Assembly (NCBI GenBank): GCA_945946665.1
Contig: CAMEWO010000005.1
Location: forward strand, 1-64,000
DNA: 64,000 nucleotides
DNA from: an uncultured Eubacterium sp.
Lineage (GTDB): Bacteria > Bacillota > Clostridia > Lachnospirales > Lachnospiraceae
Reading direction: 5' to 3'
The stretch's first letter is position 1, and the number at the start of each line of letters is the position of its first letter. Under the pieces are notes generated by a model. That model made no database searches, was not told the origin of the DNA, and saw nothing but the letters and a program-made list of their open reading frames with translations. The translations under genes were made by a program, and so were the position numbers. This document shows, in pieces, positions 17,696-27,408 of the stretch.

Positions 17696-20227
17696 TTATA
17701 TTTTAAATATGTTAATAGCTTCTGACAGTTCAGCCGAATTATCATTAAGATCACTGGCTGCTGTATTAAGCTTTTCAACCTGTTCAAGCTGTCTGTTAGC
17801 AGTCTCTGTAACTTCCTCAGAAGCGGCTGCAGTCTGCTGTGATACAGCTGATATACTCTGAATTGAATCAATAGTCTGGCTCTTGGCATCTGCTATAATA
17901 CTAATTCCACTTGTAATCTCATCAAGGTCATTGATAAGAAGATCAAACTTAGACTGAATCTGGTTAAATACCTGTTCTGCATTAGACAGTGATCTGCTCT
18001 GAACCTCAACCACATCTTCTGCCTTCTTTGCAATATTAACTGTATCATTGGTTTTGATATTGATATCATCAACAATTGCCCTGATTTCGTTAACACTTGC
18101 CACAGACTGGTCAGCCAGTTTCCTGATCTCATCAGCAACGACTGAGAATCCCCGGCCTGCCTCGCCTGCTCTTGCAGCCTCAATAGAAGCATTCAGAGAC
18201 AGCAGGTTTGTCTGGTCTGCAATTTCATTAATAGCATCAATTATTCTTCCGATAGCCATTGAAGATTCTTTAAGTGCATTAATCTCACGGATAACCTGTG
18301 TTGTAATCTGTGTGGTACTCTCAACATTAGCACGAAGCTCTGTAATAGAATCCATACCACTTTCAACAATAGAATTAGTTTCATCAGCAATTTTTGCAAT
18401 ATGTTCAGAATTCTCTGACACAATATTAATCTTTTCTGATAAGTTGTCCATCTGTCTTAAGCACTCTTCTGAGTCCTCAGCCTGCTGTACAACACCATGC
18501 TCAATCTCCTCAATGGCCATTGTAATCTCTTTGGTTCCTGATAGCAGTTCCTTGGCATTGATTGTAACAGTCTCTATTGAATCATCAACCTTTCTGGAAA
18601 GCATCTGGGTCTTATCAATAAGTCTCTTAACATTGCCTATCATTCCATTAGTACTCTTTGCTAAAGATGCAAACTCATCCTTACCGTTAACGTCAACAGC
18701 CATTGTAAGATCTCCACTGGCTGCTGTCTCAAGATGTTTTACAATCTTCCTTGTTGCGCTTCCGATATTACCTGCAAGGAATATTGCAATAAGAATAGCA
18801 GCAACAAAAGATACTAAAATCAGGCCAAGAGATATGTACTTAATTGTATTAGCCTGAGCCACAATAGTACTCTGTGGAATAAGTGCAACTACTGCAAAAT
18901 TGTCATCAGTAAGAGCATATATGAAAAGATTCTTCTTTCCATTAAACCTGACCATGGTACTTCCAGATTTTTCACCTGATTCTAAAGCCTTAGTGAAAAA
19001 GTCTGAAGATGATATAAGGGGTTCACCTGTTTTGTCAACCTTGGAACTTGTGCCATATATCTCTCCTCCATCTGGAGCAACAAGAGCAACAACGCTGTTC
19101 TTACCCATATCCATATTGTCAAGGGTTGTAGTTAAGTACTCTTCATCAAGGTCAACAAACATATATCCGATTCCTCTTGCAGAGTTGTTAACAACCTGCC
19201 TTGCAAACGAAACTGCATATGGTGTCGTAACCTTACTATCTACGTACTCCCTGCTTGTAACCCAGGTTGTTCTCTTGGAATCAATAAGCTGTCCTTCTGA
19301 GGCTTTCTTAATGTTTTCATACTCTCCTGTTGTCTGAAGATTTCCTGCAGAACCAGTTGTAATAATCTTACCGTAATTACCTATTACCAGAGTATTTTTA
19401 ACTGCCGCATCGTTAGCAGCACTTGATATCAGTGAACTTGAAATACTGCTGTAAACTGAGTTCTCTCCAACAGGGTCATTCTTGTATGAACCAGCATAAT
19501 ATGACTTAACATCCTCCTGATTAATAAAATCATTAGAAAGACTCTTAACATTAGAGAACAATAAATCATAATACTCTGCTACCTGGTTGACTGTTGCACC
19601 TGAAGCTTCTGTAAAGCTGTTTTGGATAGCACTTGATGCTGTCTTAAAAGAAACTGTTCCAAGAATAACAATAAATATAACCGGAATAGAGAAGGCACTT
19701 ATAAGCTTAATCTTAATAGGAATTCCGTTCTTAAGGTAATCAAGGAATCCGACTTTCTTTCCTTCTTTCTTAGTAGATTTCTTTCCCTGTTTCTTTGCAG
19801 ATTTTTTCCCTGGCTTCTTTCCTGATTCCACTCCAGATTCCATACCAGGTTCTACTACAGATTCTATTACAGCTTCTATTCCGGATTCCATTCCAGGTTC
19901 TTCCGTTACAGTCTCAGTACCTGCTTCAACATCAACAGGTGCCTCTTCTTTAACTTTCTTATACTTCTTAAAGAGAGATACTGAAGATTTCTTCTGATTA
20001 CCTTTCTCTTCTTTAGCTTTTTTCTCTTTAACTTTCTTTTCTTTTACTTTCTTTTCTTTTACTTTCTTATCTTTTACTTTTTTCTCTTTAGTTTTCTTTA
20101 TTTTGGCAGTTTTCTTTTCCACTGACATATCGTCAGCACTATTCTCCTGCTCTGGCTGAAGTTCCGTTTGCTGTTGTTGTGTCGCAAGTTCTTCGCCTGA
20201 AAGTACTTTCATATCATCGTTAATCAT
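17696..20227 (-). CDS. Methyl-accepting chemotaxis protein with a long lysine-rich cytoplasmic N-terminus
   Basis: A chemoreceptor of about 843 residues. The first 170 or so residues are low-complexity: tandem KVKEK-type lysine repeats, then an acidic Glu/Gly/Ser stretch, then GKK-rich repeats. Membrane segment 1 follows ([20 protein letters not shown]), then an extracytoplasmic sensor region of about 270 residues. Membrane segment 2 is [20 protein letters not shown], followed by HAMP and the signalling hairpin with the tip [20 protein letters not shown]. The start is placed at MINDDMK (20227) behind AAAGGGGTATGCTG; ATGs at 20245 and 20233 are alternatives. No other che or flagellar genes are in the window. 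glyA follows closely. Confidence 0.9.
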   Translation of the reverse strand: MINDDMKVLSGEELATQQQQTELQPEQENSADDMSVEKKTAKIKKTKEKKVKDKKVKEKKVKEKKVKEKKAKEEKGNQKKSSVSLFKKYKKVKEEAPVDVEAGTETVTEEPGMESGIEAVIESVVEPGMESGVESGKKPGKKSAKKQGKKSTKKEGKKVGFLDYLKNGIPIKIKLISAFSIPVIFIVILGTVSFKTASSAIQNSFTEASGATVNQVAEYYDLLFSNVKSLSNDFINQEDVKSYYAGSYKNDPVGENSVYSSISSSLISSAANDAAVKNTLVIGNYGKIITTGSAGNLQTTGEYENIKKASEGQLIDSKRTTWVTSREYVDSKVTTPYAVSFARQVVNNSARGIGYMFVDLDEEYLTTTLDNMDMGKNSVVALVAPDGGEIYGTSSKVDKTGEPLISSSDFFTKALESGEKSGSTMVRFNGKKNLFIYALTDDNFAVVALIPQSTIVAQANTIKYISLGLILVSFVAAILIAIFLAGNIGSATRKIVKHLETAASGDLTMAVDVNGKDEFASLAKSTNGMIGNVKRLIDKTQMLSRKVDDSIETVTINAKELLSGTKEITMAIEEIEHGVVQQAEDSEECLRQMDNLSEKINIVSENSEHIAKIADETNSIVESGMDSITELRANVESTTQITTQVIREINALKESSMAIGRIIDAINEIADQTNLLSLNASIEAARAGEAGRGFSVVADEIRKLADQSVASVNEIRAIVDDINIKTNDTVNIAKKAEDVVEVQSRSLSNAEQVFNQIQSKFDLLINDLDEITSGISIIADAKSQTIDSIQSISAVSQQTAAASEEVTETANRQLEQVEKLNTAASDLNDNSAELSEAINIFKI

Positions 20228-20324
20228 CAGCATACCCCTTTCCATACGTTATGTGTGAAAACTTTAGCGAAACTCATTGTCAAAACAAAGTTTCTAAATA
20301 CCCCATAATTAATTAAAAATCTGA

Positions 20325-22112
20325 TTACTCTTCTTCATCTACCTTGATTGAAAGCTCATGAAGCTGCTTCTCGTCAACAATATCAGGTGCATTAGTAAGA
20401 AGACATGAAGCATCCTTAACCTTAGGGAAAGCAATTACATCCCTTATACTGTCTCTCTTTGCCATAAGCATTACAAGCCTGTCAAGACCATAGGCAAGTC
20501 CGGCATGTGGTGGAACACCATATTTGAAAGCATCCAGAAGGAAACCAAACTTTTCATTAGCAACTTCGTCTGTCAGACCCAGTGCCTTAAACATTCTCTT
20601 CTGAACATCAGCCTGATGAATTCTTACACTTCCGCCACCAATCTCTGTACCATTAAGCACTATATCATATGCCTTGGCTCTTACAGAACCTGGATCACTC
20701 TCAAGCTTATCAAGATCCTCATCCATAGGCATTGTAAATGGATGATGCATTGCAACAAATCTGTTCTCCTCATCCGACCACTCAAACTGAGGAAACTCTG
20801 TAACCCATAAGAAACGGTACTCATTCTTGTCAAGGAGTCCCATCTGATCTGCCAGCTCAACTCTTAAAGCGCCAAGTACATTCCATACAATCTTGTTCTT
20901 GTCAGCAGCAAAAAGAAGTAAATCTCCATTCTCACCATCAAGAGCCTTGATTATTGCCTGCATCTCTTCTTCAGTCATGAACTTAGAGAAAGACGATTTA
21001 ACTGTTCCATCAGACTGGATTGCAATATAAGCAAGACCCTTTGCGCCATAGCCCTTAGCAAAGTCAACCAGTGCATCAATCTTCTTACGAGGCATCTCTC
21101 CCTGTCCCTTGGCATTAATCCCCCTTACAGAACCACCATTCTCAATGGCACCGGTAAACACGCCAAATCCACAGTTTCTAACTAAATCTGTAATATTCTT
21201 CAACTCCATGCCAAATCTTAAGTCAGGCTTGTCTGAACCGAAACGGTCCATCGCCTCCTGCCATGTCATTCTCTGAATTGGAAGCTTAACCTCAATGCCA
21301 AGAACTTCCTTGAAAAGATAAGCAAGAAGTCTCTCATTCACATCTATAACATCATCAACATCAACGAAGGAAAGCTCCATATCAATCTGTGTAAATTCCG
21401 GCTGTCTATCTGCACGTAAGTCCTCATCACGGAAACATCTTGCAATCTGCATATATCTGTCATATCCAGAACACATAAGCATCTGTTTGAAAAGCTGTGG
21501 TGACTGTGGAAGTGCATAGAACTTACCAGGGTGAATACGGCTAGGTACAAGATAATCCCTTGCTCCTTCTGGTGTTGACTTAGTAAGCATTGGTGTCTCT
21601 ATCTCAAGGAATCCCTCATTGGCAAGAAATGCTCTTGTAAGGGTTGTCACCTTGCTTCTCATCATAATATTAGACTGGATATCAGGTCTTCTAAGATCCA
21701 GACATCTGTACTTTAATCTCAACTCTTCCTTAGTGCTGATATTATCCTCAATTGGAAACGGAGGCGTCTCTGACTCTGAAAGGATCCTCAACTGCTCTGC
21801 AACTACCTCAATATCTCCTGTCTTAAGATTAGTGTTAACTGAACCTGAACGTTTCTGAACCTTTCCTACAACCGCAATAACATATTCATTACGAAGTGTG
21901 TAAGCTTTATCAAAACCATCCTTTCCAATTACATTCTCATCAAATACAACCTGTAAAAGTCCTGTCCTGTCTCTTAAATCCACAAAAATAAGTGCTCCAA
22001 GATTACGCCTGGTCTGAACCCAGCCCATAACAGTAACTGTCTGTCCCACATTGTCAGCTGATACCTCTGTACATCTGTGTGATCTCTTTAAGCCTACCAT
22101 TGCTTCAGCCAT
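20325..22112 (-). CDS. aspS: Aspartyl-tRNA synthetase AspS
   Basis: A 595-residue class II synthetase of the bacterial type. The N-terminal OB-fold anticodon-binding domain (about 10-110) contains GWVQTRRNLGALIFVDLRDR. The catalytic core has FLEIETPMLTKSTPEGARDY (motif 1 region), CFRDEDLRADRQPEFTQID (motif 2) and the C-terminal GLAYGLDRLVMLM (motif 3). A GAD insertion domain lies between motifs 2 and 3. GAGGAGGAAATAATAAA precedes the ATG. The HD-GYP gene lies 30 bases upstream. Confidence 0.97.
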   Translation of the reverse strand: MAEAMVGLKRSHRCTEVSADNVGQTVTVMGWVQTRRNLGALIFVDLRDRTGLLQVVFDENVIGKDGFDKAYTLRNEYVIAVVGKVQKRSGSVNTNLKTGDIEVVAEQLRILSESETPPFPIEDNISTKEELRLKYRCLDLRRPDIQSNIMMRSKVTTLTRAFLANEGFLEIETPMLTKSTPEGARDYLVPSRIHPGKFYALPQSPQLFKQMLMCSGYDRYMQIARCFRDEDLRADRQPEFTQIDMELSFVDVDDVIDVNERLLAYLFKEVLGIEVKLPIQRMTWQEAMDRFGSDKPDLRFGMELKNITDLVRNCGFGVFTGAIENGGSVRGINAKGQGEMPRKKIDALVDFAKGYGAKGLAYIAIQSDGTVKSSFSKFMTEEEMQAIIKALDGENGDLLLFAADKNKIVWNVLGALRVELADQMGLLDKNEYRFLWVTEFPQFEWSDEENRFVAMHHPFTMPMDEDLDKLESDPGSVRAKAYDIVLNGTEIGGGSVRIHQADVQKRMFKALGLTDEVANEKFGFLLDAFKYGVPPHAGLAYGLDRLVMLMAKRDSIRDVIAFPKVKDASCLLTNAPDIVDEKQLHELSIKVDEEE

Positions 22113-22142
22113 TTTATTATTTCCTCCTCAAAATAAGAACTC

Positions 22143-22772
22143 TTATCCATTAACCTCCAGTATACCACGTATATCCAAATCATCAAGGTCAATCTTACTG
22201 TTATTTATTAAATCCAGTGCTTCCGGTTCATGAATAAAACGTTGAAACTGAAGAAAAATCCCCAAATCGTAATTTTTCACCTCATCAATCATTATCTGAA
22301 TGGCGGTCTCCCAGTCAAATGCCTTCCGGTATGGTCTGTCTGATATAAGTGCCGCAAACTCATCAACAACACTTAATATCCTGGCTTCATAAGGTATTTC
22401 CTCCCCTTTAAGATTATCAGGATATCCGCTTCCATCCATGCACTCATGATGTCTTAATACTATCTGGCAGACATCCTCTGAAAAGCCCATCTTTACTAGA
22501 CAGTCATATCCTATCTTAGAATGAGTTCTCATATACTTTATCTCCATGATTGACATAGAGCGGGAATTTCTTCCATATAGATATTCTGTGAGCTTAAGTT
22601 TACCTATATCATGAACCATACCTGCACACTTGACTTTATATGCCCTCTCCTCGGAAAGCCCCATTCTTATTGCCAGCTCATAGGACAGATTGGCAACAAG
22701 AATTCCATGTGCAATGCCATTCCTAAAATCATTATTAATATTTTCCAAATACTTTTCAGCACTATCTTCCAT
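22143..22772 (-). CDS. Short HD-GYP domain phosphohydrolase
   Basis: A 209-residue protein that is almost entirely an HD-GYP domain, the second class of cyclic di-GMP phosphodiesterases. The HD motif is in GMVHDIGKLKLTEYL. The GYP region reads RHHECMDGSGYPDNLKGEEIP, followed by RILSVVDEFAALISDRPYR. No sensor or receiver domain is attached. The start is placed at MEDSAEK (22772), because a promoter and palindrome (22795-22826) lie between it and the upstream in-frame ATG at 22841. It occupies the place before aspS where hisS is usual in related genomes. Activity on cyclic di-GMP is inferred from family. Confidence 0.85.
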   Translation of the reverse strand: MEDSAEKYLENINNDFRNGIAHGILVANLSYELAIRMGLSEERAYKVKCAGMVHDIGKLKLTEYLYGRNSRSMSIMEIKYMRTHSKIGYDCLVKMGFSEDVCQIVLRHHECMDGSGYPDNLKGEEIPYEARILSVVDEFAALISDRPYRKAFDWETAIQIMIDEVKNYDLGIFLQFQRFIHEPEALDLINNSKIDLDDLDIRGILEVNG

Positions 22773-22794
22773 AACTAATCCCAATACAAAAATA

Positions 22795-22826
22795 TTCCCA
22801 ATGTAGTAATTATACCACATTGGGAA
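22795..22826 (-). promoter_or_regulatory. Palindromic operator overlapping the -10 box of the HD-GYP gene
   Basis: TTCCCAATGT (22795-22804) and ACATTGGGAA (22817-22826) are perfect 10-base inverted arms separated by 12 bases. Read on minus, TATAAT (complement of 22809-22814) sits inside the spacer. TTTCAA lies 17 bases upstream as a possible -35. The arrangement looks like a repressor site covering the promoter. Confidence 0.6.
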
Positions 22827-22883
22827 CAAAGTTGAAAACATAAAATTTATATCATTTACAAGATAACAATCTGAGGTATTTCA

Positions 22884-24284
22884 TCAAAAACTATCTGCAA
22901 AAAACTCCTTCTTTCTCTCAATCATCTCATCAATTCTGTCGCAGTAGGTGATCACATCCTTAACATTTTCCACACGCTCAATGCGGGTGGTTCCGTCATC
23001 ATTGTTAAACACAACCTTAGTTGAAGCTCCGGCTCCACAGGCGATGATAGTCTGTTTCTCCTCCATAATGAGGATATTATATATACATTCCATATCCTTA
23101 GCAGCGTATCCTACATTCTCAAAGTTTCCTGCCATGTTCTTCTGTCTGTACATGTAATATGGAAAAAGATTCATATCCTTTGCATACTTTTCTGTTAGCG
23201 ACATAACCTCGGTACTATTCTCAAGGGACATATCCTTATATTTATCACGCCATATATTAAGGGCTGCTGCCCTTTTAATAGCAAGGGAATGAACAGTAAG
23301 GCTATCCGGTGAGAGTTCCTTAATCTGTGCAAGGGTATTCTCCACTTCCCTGATTCCTTCTCCTGGAAGTCCCATAATAATATCCATGTTTATATTATTG
23401 AATCCCATACTTCTTGCCAGACTATAAGCTTCCTTAACCTGAGCCACGCTGTGCCGTCTGCCAATAATCTTTAATGTCTCATCATTCATGGTCTGTGGAT
23501 TAATTGATATTCTCTCCACACCATATTTTCTCAGTACAGAAAGCTTATCTGCCGTTATACTGTCAGGTCTTCCGGCTTCAACTGTCAGTTCCCTTACATT
23601 TTCCATAGGAAAAAGCCTGTAAAGAGCATTTAACAGCCTGTCAAGCTGGTAAGGCTCCAGAGTAGTAGGTGTTCCACCACCAAAATACACTGTATCCAGT
23701 CTTTTATCTTTATACAGCTCTGACACATATTCCATCTCTTTAATCAATGCGTCCAGGTATCTATCCACCTTATCCTTGTATGAAGCCAGAGAATAAGATG
23801 TAAATGAACAATACAAGCATGTTGTAGGGCAGAATGGAATTCCAATATACAGGCTGTAACCATTCTTATAGTCCAGACTCTCAAGTATATCCTTCTCTGT
23901 TGATGCCACATTAAGCGCCAACAGAGCTTTTTCTTCAGATGCCAGATGCTTTACAGTAAACTCATCAAGTATATCTTTCCTGGTACATCCCTCCTCCAGC
24001 ATGGTATAAGCTATCTTACTCGGTCTTACTCCCGTAAGGAACCCCCATGGCAGAGTTTTACCAGTCTCATTTGAAAGCTGAATATACAAATTCTTTTTAA
24101 ATTCATTGTGGGATTCTTTCTTAGACAGGTCTTTTTCCGGAACAGTAACTTTAATAATCATATCATCTTCTGTTACCGCTGAATCAGCCCTAAGGACAGC
24201 TACCTCTGTCCTGGGATAAAATGACTTCACCAGGACATTAGCATCATCGTAAAATGTCATGTCTTCAATATCTATATATATCAT
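22884..24284 (-). CDS. hemZ: Coproporphyrinogen dehydrogenase-like radical SAM protein HemZ
   Basis: A 466-residue radical SAM enzyme of the HemN/HemZ branch. A non-catalytic N-terminal region of about 145 residues precedes the radical SAM core. The iron-sulfur motif is PFCPTTCLYCSF (C-x3-C-x2-C) near residues 155-163. VYFGGGTPTTLEPYQLDRLL and RISINPQTMNDETLKIIGRRH are typical of the core. The family is annotated as oxygen-independent coproporphyrinogen III oxidase, but true activity in HemZ-type proteins is not assured. The relA-MBL-hemZ order is conserved in many Clostridia. The ribosome site (AAGGAAATACC) is modest. Confidence 0.88.
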   Translation of the reverse strand: MIYIDIEDMTFYDDANVLVKSFYPRTEVAVLRADSAVTEDDMIIKVTVPEKDLSKKESHNEFKKNLYIQLSNETGKTLPWGFLTGVRPSKIAYTMLEEGCTRKDILDEFTVKHLASEEKALLALNVASTEKDILESLDYKNGYSLYIGIPFCPTTCLYCSFTSYSLASYKDKVDRYLDALIKEMEYVSELYKDKRLDTVYFGGGTPTTLEPYQLDRLLNALYRLFPMENVRELTVEAGRPDSITADKLSVLRKYGVERISINPQTMNDETLKIIGRRHSVAQVKEAYSLARSMGFNNINMDIIMGLPGEGIREVENTLAQIKELSPDSLTVHSLAIKRAAALNIWRDKYKDMSLENSTEVMSLTEKYAKDMNLFPYYMYRQKNMAGNFENVGYAAKDMECIYNILIMEEKQTIIACGAGASTKVVFNNDDGTTRIERVENVKDVITYCDRIDEMIERKKEFFADSF

Positions 24285-24332
24285 GGTATTTCCTTAATCT
24301 GTTATTATTAATGGACCTGGGTATATACGCCA

Positions 24333-24965
24333 TCACTGGCAGAATGGATTGTAAGCCTTCTCGTGTCCTATGCTTGTTCCATCCCCATGTCCTGGATAGA
24401 CAACTGTTTTTTCAGGCAGGACAAAAAGTTTAGTCTTAATACTGTTTACAATCTGGCTCATACTCCCTGTTGGAAAATCAGTTCTTCCCACTGACTCTGC
24501 AAAAAGAGTATCACCAGAAAACAGACTGTCAATGGCAGGTACATAGAAAGACATTCCTCCACATGTATGCCCTGGAGTGTGAAAAGCCTTTATCTTAATT
24601 CCTGCTAATATAAGCTCCTCATTATCCTTAACCCAGTAATCAGCTTTAAATGATACCTGTTTTCTTCCCATAGCTGCTGACAGATTTATCTCAGGATTAT
24701 CAAGTACTTCTCTCTCATTCTCGCCAGCATATATCTTAACGCCAAACTTGTCAGCAATCTGCCTTGCCACAGTCATGTGGTCGTAATGTCCATGGGTGAG
24801 AAGCACTGCTGCTAGTCTGCAGCCACTTTTCTCAACGAAACTTTCTGCAGCATCATAATCATCTGCCGTATCTATAAGCACACCTTCACCATTACTGCTG
24901 TTTTTAAGAATGTAACAGTTAGTACCAATACTTCCCATTACAGAATATAATACTTCAATCTCCAT
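24333..24965 (-). CDS. MBL-fold metallohydrolase, glyoxalase II-like
   Basis: A 210-residue single-domain metallo-beta-lactamase-fold hydrolase. The metal site motif LLTHGHYDHMTVARQIADKF is near residue 58. Further ligands are in FHTPGHTCGGMSFYV, LFSGDTLFAESVGRTDFP and VYPGHGDGTSIGHEKAYN, all typical of the hydroxyacylglutathione-hydrolase-like group. The substrate is unknown. The start is taken as the ATG at 24965; an in-frame GTG at 24977 is possible. It lies between relA and hemZ, as in related Firmicutes. Confidence 0.85.
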   Translation of the reverse strand: MEIEVLYSVMGSIGTNCYILKNSSNGEGVLIDTADDYDAAESFVEKSGCRLAAVLLTHGHYDHMTVARQIADKFGVKIYAGENEREVLDNPEINLSAAMGRKQVSFKADYWVKDNEELILAGIKIKAFHTPGHTCGGMSFYVPAIDSLFSGDTLFAESVGRTDFPTGSMSQIVNSIKTKLFVLPEKTVVYPGHGDGTSIGHEKAYNPFCQ

Positions 24966-25008
24966 ACCAGTTCTCACTTAAAATATATAATCAAATACAT
25001 CTGTGTCA

Positions 25009-27312
25009 TCAGCCTGTAGCTCTGACAATATCAGTTACTCCCTCAACCTTGTGAAGCTTATCAGATATCTTTGAAAGTTCTTCTTTTCCATGAATATCAA
25101 AGCCCAGGGTGATTGTAGCCACGCCCTTCTTGTTGACACGGCTGTTCATCATCTTAATCTCAATATTAGCCTCTGTAAGAATTCTGGAAATATCTACGAT
25201 AAGACCAGTTCTGTTATTAGCAAATATATTAATCTCTGCGCTGTAGGTATCTCCTGCCCTTGTCTCTTCCCACTCGGCATCAATAAGACGTTCTCTCTCG
25301 CTCTGAGGAAAATTAAGGACATTGACACAGTCTGTCCTGTGGATTGTAACGCCTCTTCCTCTGGTAACAAATCCAACAATTTCATCCCCTGGAACAGGAT
25401 TACAGCACTTAGAAAATCTTACTGCCACGTCATGGATTCCCTTAACGACAATTCCACCCTTATTCTTAGGTGCAGTCTTATTCTTGGAATCTTCCCTGGC
25501 TACATTATCAATTACATTCTCAATAACCTGTTTATCAGTAATCTCAGACTTTTTCTTCTTCTCGAACTCTTCATAAAGCTTATTTACAATCTGACCCTCT
25601 TTCAAGCCTCCATGTCCAACAGAAGCCATCATTGAATCCCAGTCCCTGAAGCCATATTTTCTTAATGCCTTCTCAACGAATTCCGGCTTGTTAATATCAG
25701 AAAAAGTAATCCCCTTACTCTTACAGTAATTTAAAATAAGCTCCTTGCCCTTGATAATATTGTCTTCCTTAAGTTCCTGCTTAAACCACTGGTTAATCTT
25801 ATTCCTTGCCTGGGTACTTTTAACAATATTCAGCCAGTCCCTGCTTGGTCCCTTGGAATTCTGGGAAGTAATAATATCAACTCTGTCACCGCTCTTTAAC
25901 TGGTAATCAATTGGAACCAGCTTGCCATTAACCCGGGCACCAACCATCTTGTTACCAACAGCACTGTGAATACTGTAGGCAAAGTCAACAGGACATGAGC
26001 CTGCCGGAAGATTTTTAACGTCTCCTGTTGGAGTAAAGCAGTATATATTATCTGAAAAAAGATTAAGGTCACTCTTAACAGATGACAGGAATTCCTTGTT
26101 ATCAGACATCTCTGTCTGCCATTCCAGCATCTGGCGGAGCCAGCTTAACTTAGCTTCTTCACTTGCTGTGGTGTTAGCTCCCTTGCCCTCTTTATATTTC
26201 CAGTGGGCAGCAATACCATATTCAGCAGTTCTGTGCATCTCATAGGTTCTTATCTGAACCTCAAAAGGCTGACCATTAGAAGCAATCAGCGTGGTGTGAA
26301 GAGACTGGTACATATTAGGCTTAGGCATGGCAATATAATCCTTGAAACGTCCAGGAATAGGCTTGTACATCTCATGGATAACACCTAATGCGGCATAACA
26401 GTCCTTTACAGTATCCACCTTGATTCTTACTGCAAATATGTCATATATCTGGTCCAGGGTTTTATTCTGGTTAACCATCTTTCGGTATATAGAGAAGAAA
26501 TGCTTAACACGTCCATCAATCTCAGCTTCGATTCCGGCATTGCTTATATGCATTCCCACCTCTTTAATTATGCTTTTAATAAATGCTTCCCTGCCAGGTC
26601 TGTTAATATTAACCTGCTCCACCAGATCATTATATACATCAGGCATAAGGTATTTCATGGAAAGGTCATCCAGTTCCACCTTAATCTTGGAAATACCAAG
26701 CCTGTTAGCTATTGGGGCATATATCTCCATAGTTTCTCTTGATTTCTCAATCTGCTTGTTTGGTGACTGGTACTGCATTGTACGCATGTTATGGAGACGG
26801 TCAGCCAGCTTAATCATAATAACTCTTATATCTTTAGCCATGGCAAGGAACATCTTACGGAGATTCTCAGCCTGGACTTCAATCTTATCATGCTGGTAAT
26901 TGAGCTGTGTCAGTTTAGTAACGCCATCTACAAGAAGGGCTACCTCACTTCCAAATTCTCTTGCAACATCCTCGCTGGTCATAACTGTGTCTTCCACAAC
27001 ATCATGTAGAAGTCCTGCAATAATTGTCTCCTTATCAAGCTCTAACTCTGCCAGAATAATTGCAACACACAAAGGATGGATAATGTATGGCTCACCAGAC
27101 TTTCTCTTCTGTCCCTCATGGGCTTTATATGCAATTTTGTATGCTTTCTCAATATCTGATAAATCTGATGATGGATGATAACTCTTAATTATGTTAACCA
27201 GATCATTATATAATTCCTCCGGACTTGTAAAGTCAGCAGGTGTGTCAACAGCCTTGTCAACTTCACTTGTCTTAACATTAGAATCCTGCTCCAGTACTAT
27301 TTTTTCAGCCAT
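25009..27312 (-). CDS. relA: Bifunctional (p)ppGpp synthetase/hydrolase RelA/SpoT
   Basis: A 767-residue Rel enzyme controlling the stringent response. The N-terminal HD hydrolase domain has AYKAHEGQKRKSGEPYIIHP and LLHDVVEDTVMTSED near residues 60-115. The synthetase domain includes AVRIKVDTVKDCYAALG and FKDYIAMPKPNMYQSLHTT (about 290-350). The TGS domain (IYCFTPTGDVKNLPAGSCP) and a C-terminal ACT domain follow. The intact HD motif implies hydrolase activity as well as synthesis. GGAGGGTAGCGT precedes the ATG. The MBL gene follows. Confidence 0.97.
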   Translation of the reverse strand: MAEKIVLEQDSNVKTSEVDKAVDTPADFTSPEELYNDLVNIIKSYHPSSDLSDIEKAYKIAYKAHEGQKRKSGEPYIIHPLCVAIILAELELDKETIIAGLLHDVVEDTVMTSEDVAREFGSEVALLVDGVTKLTQLNYQHDKIEVQAENLRKMFLAMAKDIRVIMIKLADRLHNMRTMQYQSPNKQIEKSRETMEIYAPIANRLGISKIKVELDDLSMKYLMPDVYNDLVEQVNINRPGREAFIKSIIKEVGMHISNAGIEAEIDGRVKHFFSIYRKMVNQNKTLDQIYDIFAVRIKVDTVKDCYAALGVIHEMYKPIPGRFKDYIAMPKPNMYQSLHTTLIASNGQPFEVQIRTYEMHRTAEYGIAAHWKYKEGKGANTTASEEAKLSWLRQMLEWQTEMSDNKEFLSSVKSDLNLFSDNIYCFTPTGDVKNLPAGSCPVDFAYSIHSAVGNKMVGARVNGKLVPIDYQLKSGDRVDIITSQNSKGPSRDWLNIVKSTQARNKINQWFKQELKEDNIIKGKELILNYCKSKGITFSDINKPEFVEKALRKYGFRDWDSMMASVGHGGLKEGQIVNKLYEEFEKKKKSEITDKQVIENVIDNVAREDSKNKTAPKNKGGIVVKGIHDVAVRFSKCCNPVPGDEIVGFVTRGRGVTIHRTDCVNVLNFPQSERERLIDAEWEETRAGDTYSAEINIFANNRTGLIVDISRILTEANIEIKMMNSRVNKKGVATITLGFDIHGKEELSKISDKLHKVEGVTDIVRATG

Positions 27313-27408
27313 ACGCTACCCTCCTTATCATTGTAAATAATAAAATATTATATATTTTTTCCATTAAAAATACAAGGCAAAGTGTATTTCCTATGCATCA
27401 AGCGTTAT

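Noticed and set aside
18048-18857. A 269-codon plus-strand frame antisense to the chemoreceptor gene
   Set aside because: It mirrors the repetitive Ser/Ala/Ile-rich complement of a real, strongly recognisable MCP signalling domain; no family is recognisable in it.
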